Positions 16,637-25,453 of a DNA stretch of 64,000 nt are shown one piece after another. The notes under the pieces are model-generated. The model saw only the letters and a program-made list of their open reading frames with translations. It did not search any database and was not told where the DNA came from. Each line of letters opens with the position of its first letter. Position 1 is the stretch's first letter. Source of the stretch: Croceimicrobium hydrocarbonivorans. GTDB taxonomy: Bacteria; Bacteroidota; Bacteroidia; Flavobacteriales; Schleiferiaceae. The stretch lies in contig NZ_CP060139.1 of the NCBI RefSeq assembly GCF_014524565.1, forward strand, positions 1,495,501 through 1,559,500, in the 5' to 3' direction. Both the position numbers and the translations under genes were made by a program.

Positions 16637-16670
16637 GTTCGAAAAGAATTCAAATTGGTTCGAAAAGAAT
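16637..16670 (-). promoter_or_regulatory. Direct repeat GTTCGAAAAGAAT x2 with 21-bp period (putative AraC operator)
   Basis: Two identical 13-base copies of GTTCGAAAAGAAT occur at 16637-16649 and 16658-16670, exactly 21 bases apart, which is two helical turns. Classical AraC half-sites have this same direct-repeat spacing. The site lies between the AraC-family gene and the start of the cytochrome c/DUF1772 operon, 52 bases upstream of the latter's ATG, where an activator would sit. Assignment to the adjacent regulator is inferred from position. Confidence 0.55.
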
Positions 16671-17527
16671 CAGGCGCGAATCTCGCTGGGGCGATAGCCA
16701 AATTTCTGGGCAAAGGCCTTCGAAAAGGAGCTTAAGCTATCATAACCTACCTGCCAGGCCGCTTCCTGAACGGTGGTGCCACCACTGCGGATTAATTCAT
16801 GGGCCTTCTCCAATCTTTGGTTTTGGAGATAGCGAAATACCGGTAATCCGAAATGGGCCTTAAAACTTTGCTTCAGCTTATTGGTGTTCATGCCTATTTC
16901 TGCTGCTAAGTCCGATAAACCTGGCGGCTCTTCCATATTAGCGAGAAGAATTTCCCGGGCCTTATCCAGTCTCTGCAAAGTATCATGAGGCAAGCTTTGA
17001 TCAGCACTTTTAGAAAGCTCTCCAAAATAATGCGCTAGCAAGGCTGTCATCTGAGATCGGAAGAACATCATTTTGGCTTTACCCTCCAACTGATTTCTAA
17101 AAGCCTGGTCTACGGTATGCTGCATAGCCGCACTCATATAGAACTGTGGCCCAGGCACAAAATGGCCTTTGGGATGAAGCAGAGGATCTAGCAATTCCTG
17201 AAAAAGTGCTACTTCTTGCTCTGGCAAAGATTCGATATGCCGTAAGGAAGTGGCAATAACCAAACACTCAAGTGGCCGATCTGCCGAAACATGATGCTTA
17301 AACTGTACTTCCGCATCGGCATAAAAGGATAAGGCCAAGCCTTGGGTATGATTAAAGGATTGCTGCTCACCCGCATACTCAACTTCTAGGTGCACATTAC
17401 CCGATCCATAGAAAGCCACTGCAATCACCGGCTCATCAAAATAGCAGATATCCACCAGGGCTTCTTTCGCCTCGGCCAGTTCTACTAAAATGGTAAAATC
17501 TTTTATGTCGATGAATTCGCGGTTCAA
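16670..17527 (-). CDS. AraC family transcriptional regulator (PchR-like)
   Basis: A 285-residue protein with an N-terminal ligand-sensing-like region (about 1-180) and a C-terminal double helix-turn-helix AraC domain (about 190-285). It reads LSDLAAEIGMNTNKLKQSFK, then FRYLQNQRLEKAHELI, then VGYDSLSSFSKAFAQKFGYRPSEIR. The 'MNTNKLKQSFKAHFG' form is typical of the PchR-like branch. The only usable start is TTG at 17527, because an in-frame TAG lies two codons upstream and no ATG occurs before the conserved part. It is the likely regulator of the cytochrome c/DUF1772/NmrA operon downstream. Confidence 0.85.
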   Translation of the reverse strand: MNREFIDIKDFTILVELAEAKEALVDICYFDEPVIAVAFYGSGNVHLEVEYAGEQQSFNHTQGLALSFYADAEVQFKHHVSADRPLECLVIATSLRHIESLPEQEVALFQELLDPLLHPKGHFVPGPQFYMSAAMQHTVDQAFRNQLEGKAKMMFFRSQMTALLAHYFGELSKSADQSLPHDTLQRLDKAREILLANMEEPPGLSDLAAEIGMNTNKLKQSFKAHFGLPVFRYLQNQRLEKAHELIRSGGTTVQEAAWQVGYDSLSSFSKAFAQKFGYRPSEIRA

Positions 17528-17535
17528 AGTCTATT

Positions 17536-17664
17536 TCAGTTTTTTTCCATCAAGGATTTAAGCTCTTCAATAGAAAGTGCTGTATCTCGGTGCAACATAC
17601 GATGGCAGTTAGCACAAACTAAAGCTAATATCAGCTCATCTCGATGCCAGGGGGGATTTCTCAT
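17536..17664 (-). pseudogene. Remnant of an HNH endonuclease with a large internal deletion
   Basis: The 42-codon frame reads RNPPWHRDELILAL at its start and LVCANCHRMLHRD towards its end. In my memory of the McrA-like HNH endonuclease family these two blocks are the extreme N terminus and the C-terminal HNH half-site of a protein of about 250-300 residues. Here they are joined directly at a shared 'LAL'. The first histidines and asparagine of the HNH core are missing, so the product cannot be an active nuclease. ATG 17664 is the natural start; a longer frame would run back through a terminator. The gene ends eight bases before the AraC regulator start. Confidence 0.6.
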
Positions 17665-17727
17665 TAAAGGGGGTAATGAAGGTCCAAAATAATTATTATT
17701 AATTCTACTTGGACTATCGGTCCAAAT

Positions 17728-17763
17728 CAAAAAAAAACCGCCCCGAATTAATCCAGAGCGGTT
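17728..17763 (-). terminator. Terminator after the outer-membrane protein gene
   Basis: On the minus strand AACCGC and GCGGTT pair around a 16-base loop and are followed by a run of at least eight T. It lies 27 bases past the stop of the gene at 17790-18569. Confidence 0.6.
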
Positions 17764-17789
17764 CAACAGCATAGCTAGCGAAGCTGCTA

Positions 17790-18569
17790 TCAAAATTTGA
17801 GATTTACTCCTAAGCTCAAATGTTGTTGGGCGGAAAACAATTCCGGGCTCACCGGCATGGCCTGCATTTCAGCTTGGTATTGCAGATAAAAGTCTAGCCA
17901 CTCGTTAAATTCATAAGCCGCGGTCAGACTTAAATCCGCAGCAAAGTATTGATGCCAGGTTCCCCATTCGGAGCCCTTAAAGATTTGCTCAAAGAGGTCT
18001 TCATTCAAATTTGTACCGCCCTTGGTACCGCGATTTACAGTGGTGGCCATCGGGAATAAAGCCTGTCCCTCGAAGCGCCATTTATCCATTTGGTATTGAG
18101 CACCAATTACTACACTTAATCCCTGGCGACTGAAATGCTGTACCAAATCCTTATCTTGGTTTTCATCCAAAACATCAGAAATCAAGCGACTTTGAGCACG
18201 ATACTGAAGTCCTAAATCGAAGCGCGAATCTTCATTCTGAATAAGCGTAAAGGTGTAGGCGGTGCGAAATTGGAAGCGCACAAATCCCTGATCCAAATCA
18301 CGCATCCCCTCCGGAAACATGGGACCACTTTGCAAGGCCATTCCAATAGTCCAATTCTGACGCTGATTAAAATTAAGATGGTAATCCGCCTGCCACAGTT
18401 GACTTAGCGTTTGCATCGTAGTATCAGAGGTGAGTTGATCTTCCCAAATCCCACTACCTACACCTCCACTAAGGCGTAGCTGATGATTAAATTCGGATTC
18501 AGTTTCCTGAGCAAATGTGCTGAACGACAATCCCGTCAAGAGCAGCAGAAGTTTAAAATTCACTTTCAT
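17790..18569 (-). CDS. Small outer-membrane beta-barrel protein
   Basis: The 259-residue product has a clear signal peptide (MKVNFKLLLLLTGLSFSTFAQ). It then shows alternating amphipathic strands (LRLSGGVGSG, WTIGMALQSG, FDLGLQYRAQ, FYLQYQAEM) and ends in LSLGVNLKF with a terminal phenylalanine, as outer-membrane barrels do. No specific family could be named. It is followed by a terminator and has about 300 bases of non-coding upstream sequence, so it is probably a single transcription unit. Confidence 0.7.
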   Translation of the reverse strand: MKVNFKLLLLLTGLSFSTFAQETESEFNHQLRLSGGVGSGIWEDQLTSDTTMQTLSQLWQADYHLNFNQRQNWTIGMALQSGPMFPEGMRDLDQGFVRFQFRTAYTFTLIQNEDSRFDLGLQYRAQSRLISDVLDENQDKDLVQHFSRQGLSVVIGAQYQMDKWRFEGQALFPMATTVNRGTKGGTNLNEDLFEQIFKGSEWGTWHQYFAADLSLTAAYEFNEWLDFYLQYQAEMQAMPVSPELFSAQQHLSLGVNLKF

Positions 18570-18868
18570 GTTTTAGCTTTTAGTTTTTGTTGTTTGCTTT
18601 TGTTGTTTGTTCTCGTTTGTCGCCTTTCGGCGGATAAGTCCCCATCGAAATTTGACGAGGCAAAAGTGCAACCAGCTCCCAGACGGGGCGACCGGATATG
18701 CAAATCAGAACTTATTTAGGGATCCAATGCGATTTGCATTCTACCCAAAGCCTTGTATAGAAAGGAATGGGCCCAATAGAACAGGGCCTTCACAGAGCAA
18801 TTATCTGCAAAGCCTTAAAACTGTAAATGTGATTTAGTTCGGAATCTCAAATCCGGCCCTCTAATAGA
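18570..18868. other. Intergenic region, mostly unassigned
   Basis: No convincing gene is present. On the minus strand it must contain the promoter of the barrel gene. It contains CGCCTTTCGGCGGATA (18626-18641), a small hairpin that also appears as GCCTTTCGGCGGATA at 55271, after a terminator. Nothing else was recognised. Confidence 0.4.
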
Positions 18869-18904
18869 ATGAACAGAGGCAGTTTTGCTCCAGAATTAAG
18901 ACTC

Positions 18905-19060
18905 ATGAAAAACTTTAGAATGGCCAAATACGGCTATGCCCTGATCTTAATAGGATTAATAGCCATGCGCCACGGACCACAAATACATCGCATTATTTTG
19001 CACGAAATACAGGAAAGCGCCTACCTCTTCCTCACTTATATGGAAGTTTATTGCAGTTAG
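18905..19060 (+). CDS. Possible small membrane protein
   Basis: A 51-codon frame encodes a product with one hydrophobic segment (YGYALILIGLIAM, about residues 8-20) and a helical tail. A further in-frame ATG at 18869 would lengthen it by 12 residues. It is convergent with nadB and ends seven bases before it. No homologue is recalled and no clear promoter was found, so this may be a chance frame. Confidence 0.3.
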   Translation: MKNFRMAKYGYALILIGLIAMRHGPQIHRIILHEIQESAYLFLTYMEVYCS

Positions 19061-19066
19061 AAGATT

Positions 19067-20596
19067 TTAGTGCGATTGGTTAAGCACCTGATCCGAGCGG
19101 TATAAAACTCCGCGATTCTCCTCTTGATCCAAGGAATCCTGAACCACCGATTTCGCCACTAAGAGCAGGTTTTCTAAGGCCAAATCAGCTAGGGTACTTT
19201 CCTCTCTTCCAACGCCTTGCTTTAAAATGAAGTCGATCTCGGCCAGTGCCGCCTTCAGACCTTCTTCATCCCGGATTACGCCCACTTTCTCAAACATCAA
19301 TTGCTGCAAATAGCGCAATTTGGAGTCTACCATGGGGAAGTGCTTGGGAGTATCAAGGCCTTCTAATTCTTCTTCATTGAGGTCCATTGGAACTATCTCC
19401 CCCAAACTGAGTGCCGCCCGATGCGCCATTACCAAGGCCTCCAAAAGCGAGTTTGAGGCCAAGCGATTGGCTCCATGTAAGCCTGTACAAGCAACCTCAC
19501 CTGCAACCAATAAACCCTCCATAGCAGTGCGACCTTGCACATCTGAGGGAATTCCTCCACAGAAATAATGGGCTGCCGGAGCAATTGGAATCATTTCCAC
19601 TTCCGGGCTTAAGCCCTTTTCTTTCAATTGCTGAATGATGGTTGGAAATCGATGGGCCAGCACTTCCTGATCCAGATGTCGTAAATCCAGATATACCTTG
19701 CGATTCGGCTCCGAAGCCAGTTCAGAATAAATACCGCGGGAAACAATATCTCGGGTGGCCAAAGAACCTGAAGGATGGTACTTAAACATAAAGTCCTCCT
19801 CCGCATCATTTCGTAAAATCGCACCAAAGCCTCTTAATGCTTCGGATAAAAGAAAATCACGACCCCCACTATTAATCATCACCGTAGGGTGAAACTGGAT
19901 ATAAGCCATTTTTTCGAGACTTAAACCCGCCTTGAGCGCCAAAGCCAAGCCATCGCCAGTGGCAACCTCCGGATTGGAGGTATAGCGATAGAGTTGTCCC
20001 GCCCCACCGGTGGCCAATAAAGTCCAGGTGGCTCTAATAAATTGATAGCCGGTACTTGTTCGCAAGCGCAAACCTGCACATCGTCCAGATTTAGTCTTTA
20101 AGAGAGAATCGGCCTGCTGGTGGTACCGCAAACTAATAGTAGGATGCTGCTCAATGCGATGCAGCAATACACTTACTATGCTTTTCCCGCTATGGTCTTT
20201 AACGTGCAAAACTCGGTGGGCACTATGCCCGCCCTCTCGGGCCAGGTCCAATCCTCTGGAGGTAGCATCGAAATCCAAACCCCAGTACATTAATTGACGC
20301 ATTTGCGAAGGGCCTTCTTCCACAATTTCACGCACCACGGCCTCATCACAAAGGCCGTCTCCTGCATTCAAGGTATCTTCAATATGATCTTCAAAGGAGT
20401 CATGATCCAAATCCATTACTGCAGCCACCCCTCCTTGAGCATAATAGCTATTGGAATCTTCAGATCCACCCTTGCTTAAAACCACAATTTTGGCTTTAGG
20501 ATAGAGGTCGGCACAATGCAAGGCAAAGCTTAAGCCCGCCACTCCTGCACCAGCCACCAGAATATCACAGCTTTCTTCTTTAAATGATGCTCCCAT
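19067..20596 (-). CDS. nadB: L-aspartate oxidase
   Basis: The 509-residue flavoprotein has the FAD-binding GxGxxG loop in VAGAGVAGLSFALHC near the N terminus. It also has the family-specific SNSYYAQGGVAAV, the active-site region GLDLAREGGHSAHRVLH and the late block GLHGANRLASNSLLEALV. It oxidises L-aspartate to iminoaspartate, which NadA condenses with dihydroxyacetone phosphate to quinolinate for NAD synthesis. The start overlaps the nadA stop as TAATG, indicating translational coupling. The nadC gene is not adjacent. Confidence 0.96.
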   Translation of the reverse strand: MGASFKEESCDILVAGAGVAGLSFALHCADLYPKAKIVVLSKGGSEDSNSYYAQGGVAAVMDLDHDSFEDHIEDTLNAGDGLCDEAVVREIVEEGPSQMRQLMYWGLDFDATSRGLDLAREGGHSAHRVLHVKDHSGKSIVSVLLHRIEQHPTISLRYHQQADSLLKTKSGRCAGLRLRTSTGYQFIRATWTLLATGGAGQLYRYTSNPEVATGDGLALALKAGLSLEKMAYIQFHPTVMINSGGRDFLLSEALRGFGAILRNDAEEDFMFKYHPSGSLATRDIVSRGIYSELASEPNRKVYLDLRHLDQEVLAHRFPTIIQQLKEKGLSPEVEMIPIAPAAHYFCGGIPSDVQGRTAMEGLLVAGEVACTGLHGANRLASNSLLEALVMAHRAALSLGEIVPMDLNEEELEGLDTPKHFPMVDSKLRYLQQLMFEKVGVIRDEEGLKAALAEIDFILKQGVGREESTLADLALENLLLVAKSVVQDSLDQEENRGVLYRSDQVLNQSH

Positions 20597-21540
20597 TAGC
20601 TCAGTTCAAACATACGGTTCAAAGGTCTCAGGGCCTCTTTCATGATAGAATCCGGCAAGAGAATTTCGGGCTGCTCATCGCGCAGGCAATTCCGTAATTT
20701 CTCTAAGGTATTCACCTTCATAAAGGCACATTCACTGCATGCACAGGTATTATCTTCAAGGGCTGGGGCGGGAATGAAAGTCTTTTCTGGCATCAATTGC
20801 TGCATCTTATGTAAGATACCATGTTCGGTAGCCACAATAAAGCTTTGAGACGCATCTTCCTGTGCAAAGCGCAATAAAGCGGCGGTAGAGCCAATGAAAT
20901 TTGCCACTTTAAGAATGGGGGTCTCCGACTCTGGATGAGCAATTATTTTCGCTTCTGGATGCTCTGCTTTCAAGTTGAGGATTTTCTCCAAATCAAAAGC
21001 TTCATGTACAATGCAGGCACCATCCCAAAGCAACATATCCCGACCGGTTTCCTTGTTTAGATAGCGACCCATATTTACATCTGGAGCAAAAATGAGTTTC
21101 TGATCCTTGGGGAAGGAATTGATAATCTGCAAGGCATTGGAGCTGGTACAAATCACATCACTTAAGGTTTTCACTTCCGCAGTACAATTAATATAAGTTA
21201 CCACGGTATGATCGGGATGGGCTTCTCGAAAGCTTTTAAAGTCGGCCGGGGGACAGGAATCCGCCAAAGAACAACCCGCCTTTAAATCCGGTAAAACCAC
21301 TTTCTTACTAGGGTTAAGAATTTTAGCCGTTTCGGCCATAAAATGAACTCCGGCAAAAACGATGAGCTCGGCATCCGTCTCAGCAGCTTTTCGCGATAAA
21401 GCGAGGCTGTCTCCCACAAAATCAGCGATATCCTGAATTTCAGGTACCTGATAATAATGGGCTAAAATCAAGGCCTTTTTAGCTGCCTTAAGGCGATTAA
21501 TCTCCTGCACCAAATCAGTTTGGCTGGACGAGTAGTTCAT
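20596..21540 (-). CDS. nadA: Quinolinate synthase
   Basis: The 314-residue product carries the NadA blocks [51 protein letters not shown] and the C-terminal CACSECAFM. The cysteines in the second, fourth and fifth blocks supply the [4Fe-4S] ligands. It makes quinolinate from iminoaspartate and dihydroxyacetone phosphate. I chose ATG 21540; a GTG seven codons upstream would fall at the predicted transcription start, since TAGCTTTG lies at 21561-21568. It is the first gene of a nadA-nadB operon. Confidence 0.96.
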   Translation of the reverse strand: MNYSSSQTDLVQEINRLKAAKKALILAHYYQVPEIQDIADFVGDSLALSRKAAETDAELIVFAGVHFMAETAKILNPSKKVVLPDLKAGCSLADSCPPADFKSFREAHPDHTVVTYINCTAEVKTLSDVICTSSNALQIINSFPKDQKLIFAPDVNMGRYLNKETGRDMLLWDGACIVHEAFDLEKILNLKAEHPEAKIIAHPESETPILKVANFIGSTAALLRFAQEDASQSFIVATEHGILHKMQQLMPEKTFIPAPALEDNTCACSECAFMKVNTLEKLRNCLRDEQPEILLPDSIMKEALRPLNRMFELS

Positions 21541-21560
21541 GAGCTTTGTGGATTTGGGCA

Positions 21561-21568
21561 CAAAGCTA
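21561..21568 (-). promoter_or_regulatory. -7 box TAGCTTTG of nadAB
   Basis: On the minus strand TAGCTTTG matches the TAnnTTTG consensus exactly and lies about 20 bases before the chosen nadA ATG. No clear TTTG -33 element is present at the right distance, so strength is uncertain. Confidence 0.4.
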
Positions 21569-21693
21569 TTGAGCCAAATAAGATTCTTATATGATAAAAA
21601 TCAGAGTCCAATGTACTTTACTTTAAAATCCATCTATTAACATTTCCTTTTAGAAAGCTTTGCTAGTTTCGCTTTCGTAAAAAATTTAATCTG

Positions 21694-24141
21694 ATGAAAC
21701 GCTTCCTTTTTGGACTAATCTTCCTATGTCCCCTATTCTCAAATGCCAGCCATATCGCTAATGGCTACATGGAATACCGCATTGATGCTAACTTAATGCT
21801 CCATGTGGAATTACACTTACATCAAGACCTGGACAATGGTATAGCGGTTCCCACTACACCAAGAAACATATCAGGTCCTTTAAATTTCAGCCTTATCTAT
21901 GACCCTAATCGTAGCCGTGAATTTGAATTTAATGACCTCGATTGTGGCACAAAATATAATTACAAAGAGTTCGTCTACTTTGGAAGCATAAGCATTGCCA
22001 ATCTAACACCAATTGCCCAAGGATATTCTTTTTCCTACGACATTGGTGCTTGTTTAAGCCAGCCCACGAACATTAGCAGCTGCATGAATTTCAGAGTGGA
22101 GTTTAGCATTTTCCCAAAGCCCGATGCGAGCGGAAATTTAGCTTGGCATCCCCACAGTAATATTGGAGCTAATCGATTACCAATTGCAGCGGCTTACAGC
22201 AATATTCGTAATTTCATTGATCTGGTTGACGAGTTTCAAATCACGGGCGTCGATAGTTCTAGCTCCTTCTTGGTCCTACCAAATGACCCTACAGGGACGG
22301 TAACTTACGACACTGGCTATTCTGCAACATTACCTTTTCCAGACCTATCAGAAAGTCCTACCAATGGACCACTGGAATATTACAATGATCAAAGCTTAGT
22401 TGTTTTTGGTGCGCAAAAAGGAAGCTTCACCCCCGGTCTCTATGGCTTTGCTAAAAGTCAAGAATACTATTCGGATGGTGTACTTGTGTCTCGAAACTCA
22501 TTGTTCGGCGGAGTAGTTATTGATGGTGCCGACACCAATATAACACCCATACAGATGCAAATCATAAGTCCAGACTCCACCTTCATGGAAACTAGCGGAC
22601 CAACTGTATTAAACTATGAGTTAAATATTGGCGACAGTTTAGTGATTGACTTTAATAGCAGCTCAACCGAGCAAGTCGACCTAGTATTAATGGACAGTCT
22701 TTTACTAGACCCTGCTTCCATGGGAATACCGGCCGGAAGCAATTTTGCCTTCCCAGTATTAACGAGTTTAAATGCCAATGGAAATTTCCGAAGTGAGTTA
22801 AGCAATAAAGTTCGTTTCCATTGGGCTCCAAAAGGGGATAACTTTCTTTTGGGACCGGACCGATATAGCTTTAATTTTCTGGTAACACTAGACACCTGTG
22901 GTGCCGTGCCGAAGGTCTTACATTTAAACTTTCTACTTAAGAGACCCGCTCAAATTTTAAGCAATCGTCAAGCAGTAGATAGCCTGCTTAACTGTGGTAA
23001 CTTTAGTCGAAATATCTCTGTAAACTACCCCTATTCTGATACTCTTTATTGGAAGCCAGGAAACTGGGTTTATGATTCTACTCAACGATCAACCTATACG
23101 CTACCCGGAAACAATGGCTGGCTTTATTTAGTGAATACAGATGGACTAGCTTTGGATTCGGTTTACATCGATTCCAGCAGCACAAACGGAAGTAGCAATT
23201 TAAGCTCTGGTAGCAATAAAATAATTGTAAACAATAGCCCTAATCCCAGTCAATTCCAATCCTGGACTATTTCCAATAGTATTTCCATTCAAAGTCCGAC
23301 AATAGACACTCTCGACTTCCTTGGTTCGGGAACTTACTCCGTTTTTAGTGACCCCGGACCTAGCTACTGTCAATTTCAATCCGATACCATCGCTGTTACT
23401 GAAGGAAATCTTTGGTCTTCCAATATAAGCGTCGGGCGATTTAATAAAATGGCTCAAGATCAGGTTCGCTTGGTGGATGGTGATTCCGGTAAGAGTTACA
23501 GCATGGCTTTGCGCATGCCTAATGATGCACGCATTTTTGAAGAGTTTTTTGTTTTTGGATTTCGCAATAAAAAGCCTGCTTCCCCCATCAGCCTTCAGTT
23601 AGAAATAAGCACCAATCAAGGTTTCAACCAGATTCTTCAGCAAAATATCAGCAACGAAGAATACCTGAAATTCCCGGTAAACTTTGTGATTGACTCTTCC
23701 ACTGTAGTTAACATACAAATTAGTGCTCCTGAGCAATTAGAACTTCAGATGATCGAGAGTAATGACAGCTTGATCAGTATCAATTACCTCAATTTCTCAC
23801 AATTCAAAGAATGGAATCTGGATCCTTCCGGGAATACCGTCAGTCAAGCAAGTAACCTAAGATTCCCATTAGGAATAAAGTACCAAGGAACTATTGGCAT
23901 CCCAGAAACAGGCTCAAGTAATTTCAGCTTATTCCCCAATCCCAGTCAAGGAACCTTACACCTACACAGCAAAATAGCCCATGGAAAAGTTCCGTATCAG
24001 ATATACAGTAGCAATGGCCAATTAATGCAAAGTGGCACTGTTGCAGGTAGAGATATCACCTGGAACCTGAATAATTACAGCCCCGGCCTTTACATCTTGA
24101 AAATTGAAGGGGAAAGTCATAGATTTTTGATTCAGAAATAA
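21694..24141 (+). CDS. T9SS-sorted surface protein with 'SHI' type N-terminal domain
   Basis: An 815-residue protein with a signal peptide ending at about residue 18, directly followed by ASHIANGYMEYRI. That is the opening of a large Bacteroidota surface-protein domain often seen in gliding-associated proteins (usual form SHI-GGE-Y). The middle part is a series of beta-rich Ig-like regions with few charges. The last 80 residues are a T9SS type A sorting domain (LFPNPSQG, then SPGLYILKIEG). The function is probably adhesive or structural at the cell surface, which is inference. Its stop is one base from the convergent regulator gene, so no separate terminator exists. Confidence 0.8.
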   Translation: MKRFLFGLIFLCPLFSNASHIANGYMEYRIDANLMLHVELHLHQDLDNGIAVPTTPRNISGPLNFSLIYDPNRSREFEFNDLDCGTKYNYKEFVYFGSISIANLTPIAQGYSFSYDIGACLSQPTNISSCMNFRVEFSIFPKPDASGNLAWHPHSNIGANRLPIAAAYSNIRNFIDLVDEFQITGVDSSSSFLVLPNDPTGTVTYDTGYSATLPFPDLSESPTNGPLEYYNDQSLVVFGAQKGSFTPGLYGFAKSQEYYSDGVLVSRNSLFGGVVIDGADTNITPIQMQIISPDSTFMETSGPTVLNYELNIGDSLVIDFNSSSTEQVDLVLMDSLLLDPASMGIPAGSNFAFPVLTSLNANGNFRSELSNKVRFHWAPKGDNFLLGPDRYSFNFLVTLDTCGAVPKVLHLNFLLKRPAQILSNRQAVDSLLNCGNFSRNISVNYPYSDTLYWKPGNWVYDSTQRSTYTLPGNNGWLYLVNTDGLALDSVYIDSSSTNGSSNLSSGSNKIIVNNSPNPSQFQSWTISNSISIQSPTIDTLDFLGSGTYSVFSDPGPSYCQFQSDTIAVTEGNLWSSNISVGRFNKMAQDQVRLVDGDSGKSYSMALRMPNDARIFEEFFVFGFRNKKPASPISLQLEISTNQGFNQILQQNISNEEYLKFPVNFVIDSSTVVNIQISAPEQLELQMIESNDSLISINYLNFSQFKEWNLDPSGNTVSQASNLRFPLGIKYQGTIGIPETGSSNFSLFPNPSQGTLHLHSKIAHGKVPYQIYSSNGQLMQSGTVAGRDITWNLNNYSPGLYILKIEGESHRFLIQK

Positions 24142-24142
24142 A

Positions 24143-25243
24143 TCAAGAGACATTCTTAGGCTCCGGTTTTGACTTCAAATTCTTCCGATACTCACTCGGC
24201 GTTTGCCCTACCAATTTTTTAAATAGGGTATTGAAAGAGGATTTGGAATTAAAACCGGAGCCAAACATCGCTTCCGCAATGGTAAAACCGGGATCTTCAT
24301 TTTCGGTCAGTAGCCTTTTAGCTTTCTCTATGCGGTATTCATTAATAAAGGTCATGAAGTTCTTCTGCTCATACTGATTGATGAGACTCGACAAATAGCG
24401 CGGACTCATGGCTAGTTGATCGGCCAATTGCGCTAAACTCAGATCGGGCTCCAAAAAGGGCTCCTCGCTACTAATCCAGTTCTTTATCCGCATTAAATCC
24501 TGCTCTTCCCGCTCATCAGGCTCTAAGTCAGATTCGGCCTCCACCTTCTGAATTTCTGCATGCATATGGCGCTCCTGCGCATCAGTACCTCTAAATAATT
24601 CCGGAGCCCACAGCGCCTTTAAGAAGAAGTAATTCACCAAGGCCAAAATGCTTACCGAAGTAAGACTAATGCCCAGCGTCAAGTTCACATTGATAAAGAG
24701 GATATCCAGAAAATCAATGAGCACCACCAACATAAAGAGTAAAATAGGCCACAACAACCAAGAGGCATTTGCACCTTGTGGCAAGGAGCGCGTTTCTAAA
24801 ACTATACGATGATAGCGCCGCAAGGCCCAAAGACTAAACAGATTGTAAAAAGCTAGACTGGCATAAAGCAAGATTCCCCAACCCTGACAAAATGGAAAAT
24901 TAAACAGCGGACTAAAAAAGATCAATACCGCCGGAATGAAATGCAGCAAATCCTGTCCTTGAAATCCACTATCCCGCTCCAAGCTATTCTTCACAAAAAG
25001 GTAGAGCAAGGGACCGTACAGAAATCCGAAGAAGCAAAAATTATCGTACCAAAAAGTGGGAAGCACTGCTTGATTTCGCAGAATCATTACCAAGGCCTGA
25101 GCACTTAAACTGAGAAAAAAGAGGGCCAAAAAGCGATTTTGATACTTCACGGTTGGCCTTTTAGACAGCATTAAAAAGAGGGCGAATAGTATGCCTTGAA
25201 AGCAAACAATAAAGGGAATAATCTCTGCCGCGCTAAAAGTCAT
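24143..25243 (-). CDS. Membrane-integrated AraC family regulator (7TM-AraC)
   Basis: A 366-residue protein with about seven hydrophobic segments in the first 220 residues and a C-terminal AraC helix-turn-helix domain. The latter reads LSLAQLADQLAMSPRYLSSL, MTFINEYRIEKAKRLL and FGSGFNSKSSFNTLFKKLVG. Such proteins sense a signal in the membrane and bind DNA directly. The ATG at 25243 begins the first transmembrane region; a frame from 25294 would add 17 polar residues. A hairpin with TTCGAA arms lies upstream at 25336-25361. The divergent neighbour is a TPR/LuxR-type regulator. Confidence 0.85.
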   Translation of the reverse strand: MTFSAAEIIPFIVCFQGILFALFLMLSKRPTVKYQNRFLALFFLSLSAQALVMILRNQAVLPTFWYDNFCFFGFLYGPLLYLFVKNSLERDSGFQGQDLLHFIPAVLIFFSPLFNFPFCQGWGILLYASLAFYNLFSLWALRRYHRIVLETRSLPQGANASWLLWPILLFMLVVLIDFLDILFINVNLTLGISLTSVSILALVNYFFLKALWAPELFRGTDAQERHMHAEIQKVEAESDLEPDEREEQDLMRIKNWISSEEPFLEPDLSLAQLADQLAMSPRYLSSLINQYEQKNFMTFINEYRIEKAKRLLTENEDPGFTIAEAMFGSGFNSKSSFNTLFKKLVGQTPSEYRKNLKSKPEPKNVS

Positions 25244-25335
25244 AAGCCAGTTGCAATAAGCGGGGTAAATGTACTGCGTCCTTTCCGGATGCATTTATAC
25301 TGCCTTGCTAGGAACGAGCATCAAGCTTGTCAGGA

Positions 25336-25361
25336 TGGTTCGGATTTCTGTATTCGAACCA
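25336..25361. repeat. TTCGAA-type inverted repeat between two regulator genes
   Basis: TGGTTCGGAT and ATTCGAACCA form a ten-pair inverted repeat with one G-T pair and a six-base loop. The arms match the repeat elements at 15731-15771 and 14137-14194, but here the site lies in a divergent promoter region, which fits an operator as well as a dispersed repeat. Confidence 0.5.
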
Positions 25362-25453
25362 ATTTCAAGCACAAAAAAACCTTTACAAAGGCAGGGATAA
25401 CTTAATTCGCTTGCTGAGGAAATAGCCGACCCTACTGCCAAGCCCATTTCAAA

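Noticed and set aside
16597-16863. 88-codon plus-strand frame over the AraC gene end
   Set aside because: It is the reverse of the conserved AraC helix-turn-helix region and has the arginine-rich composition of a shadow frame.
17664-17793. Longer 85-residue version of the HNH remnant starting from TTG at 17793
   Set aside because: The added N-terminal part runs through the terminator of the upstream gene and has no HNH-like sequence.
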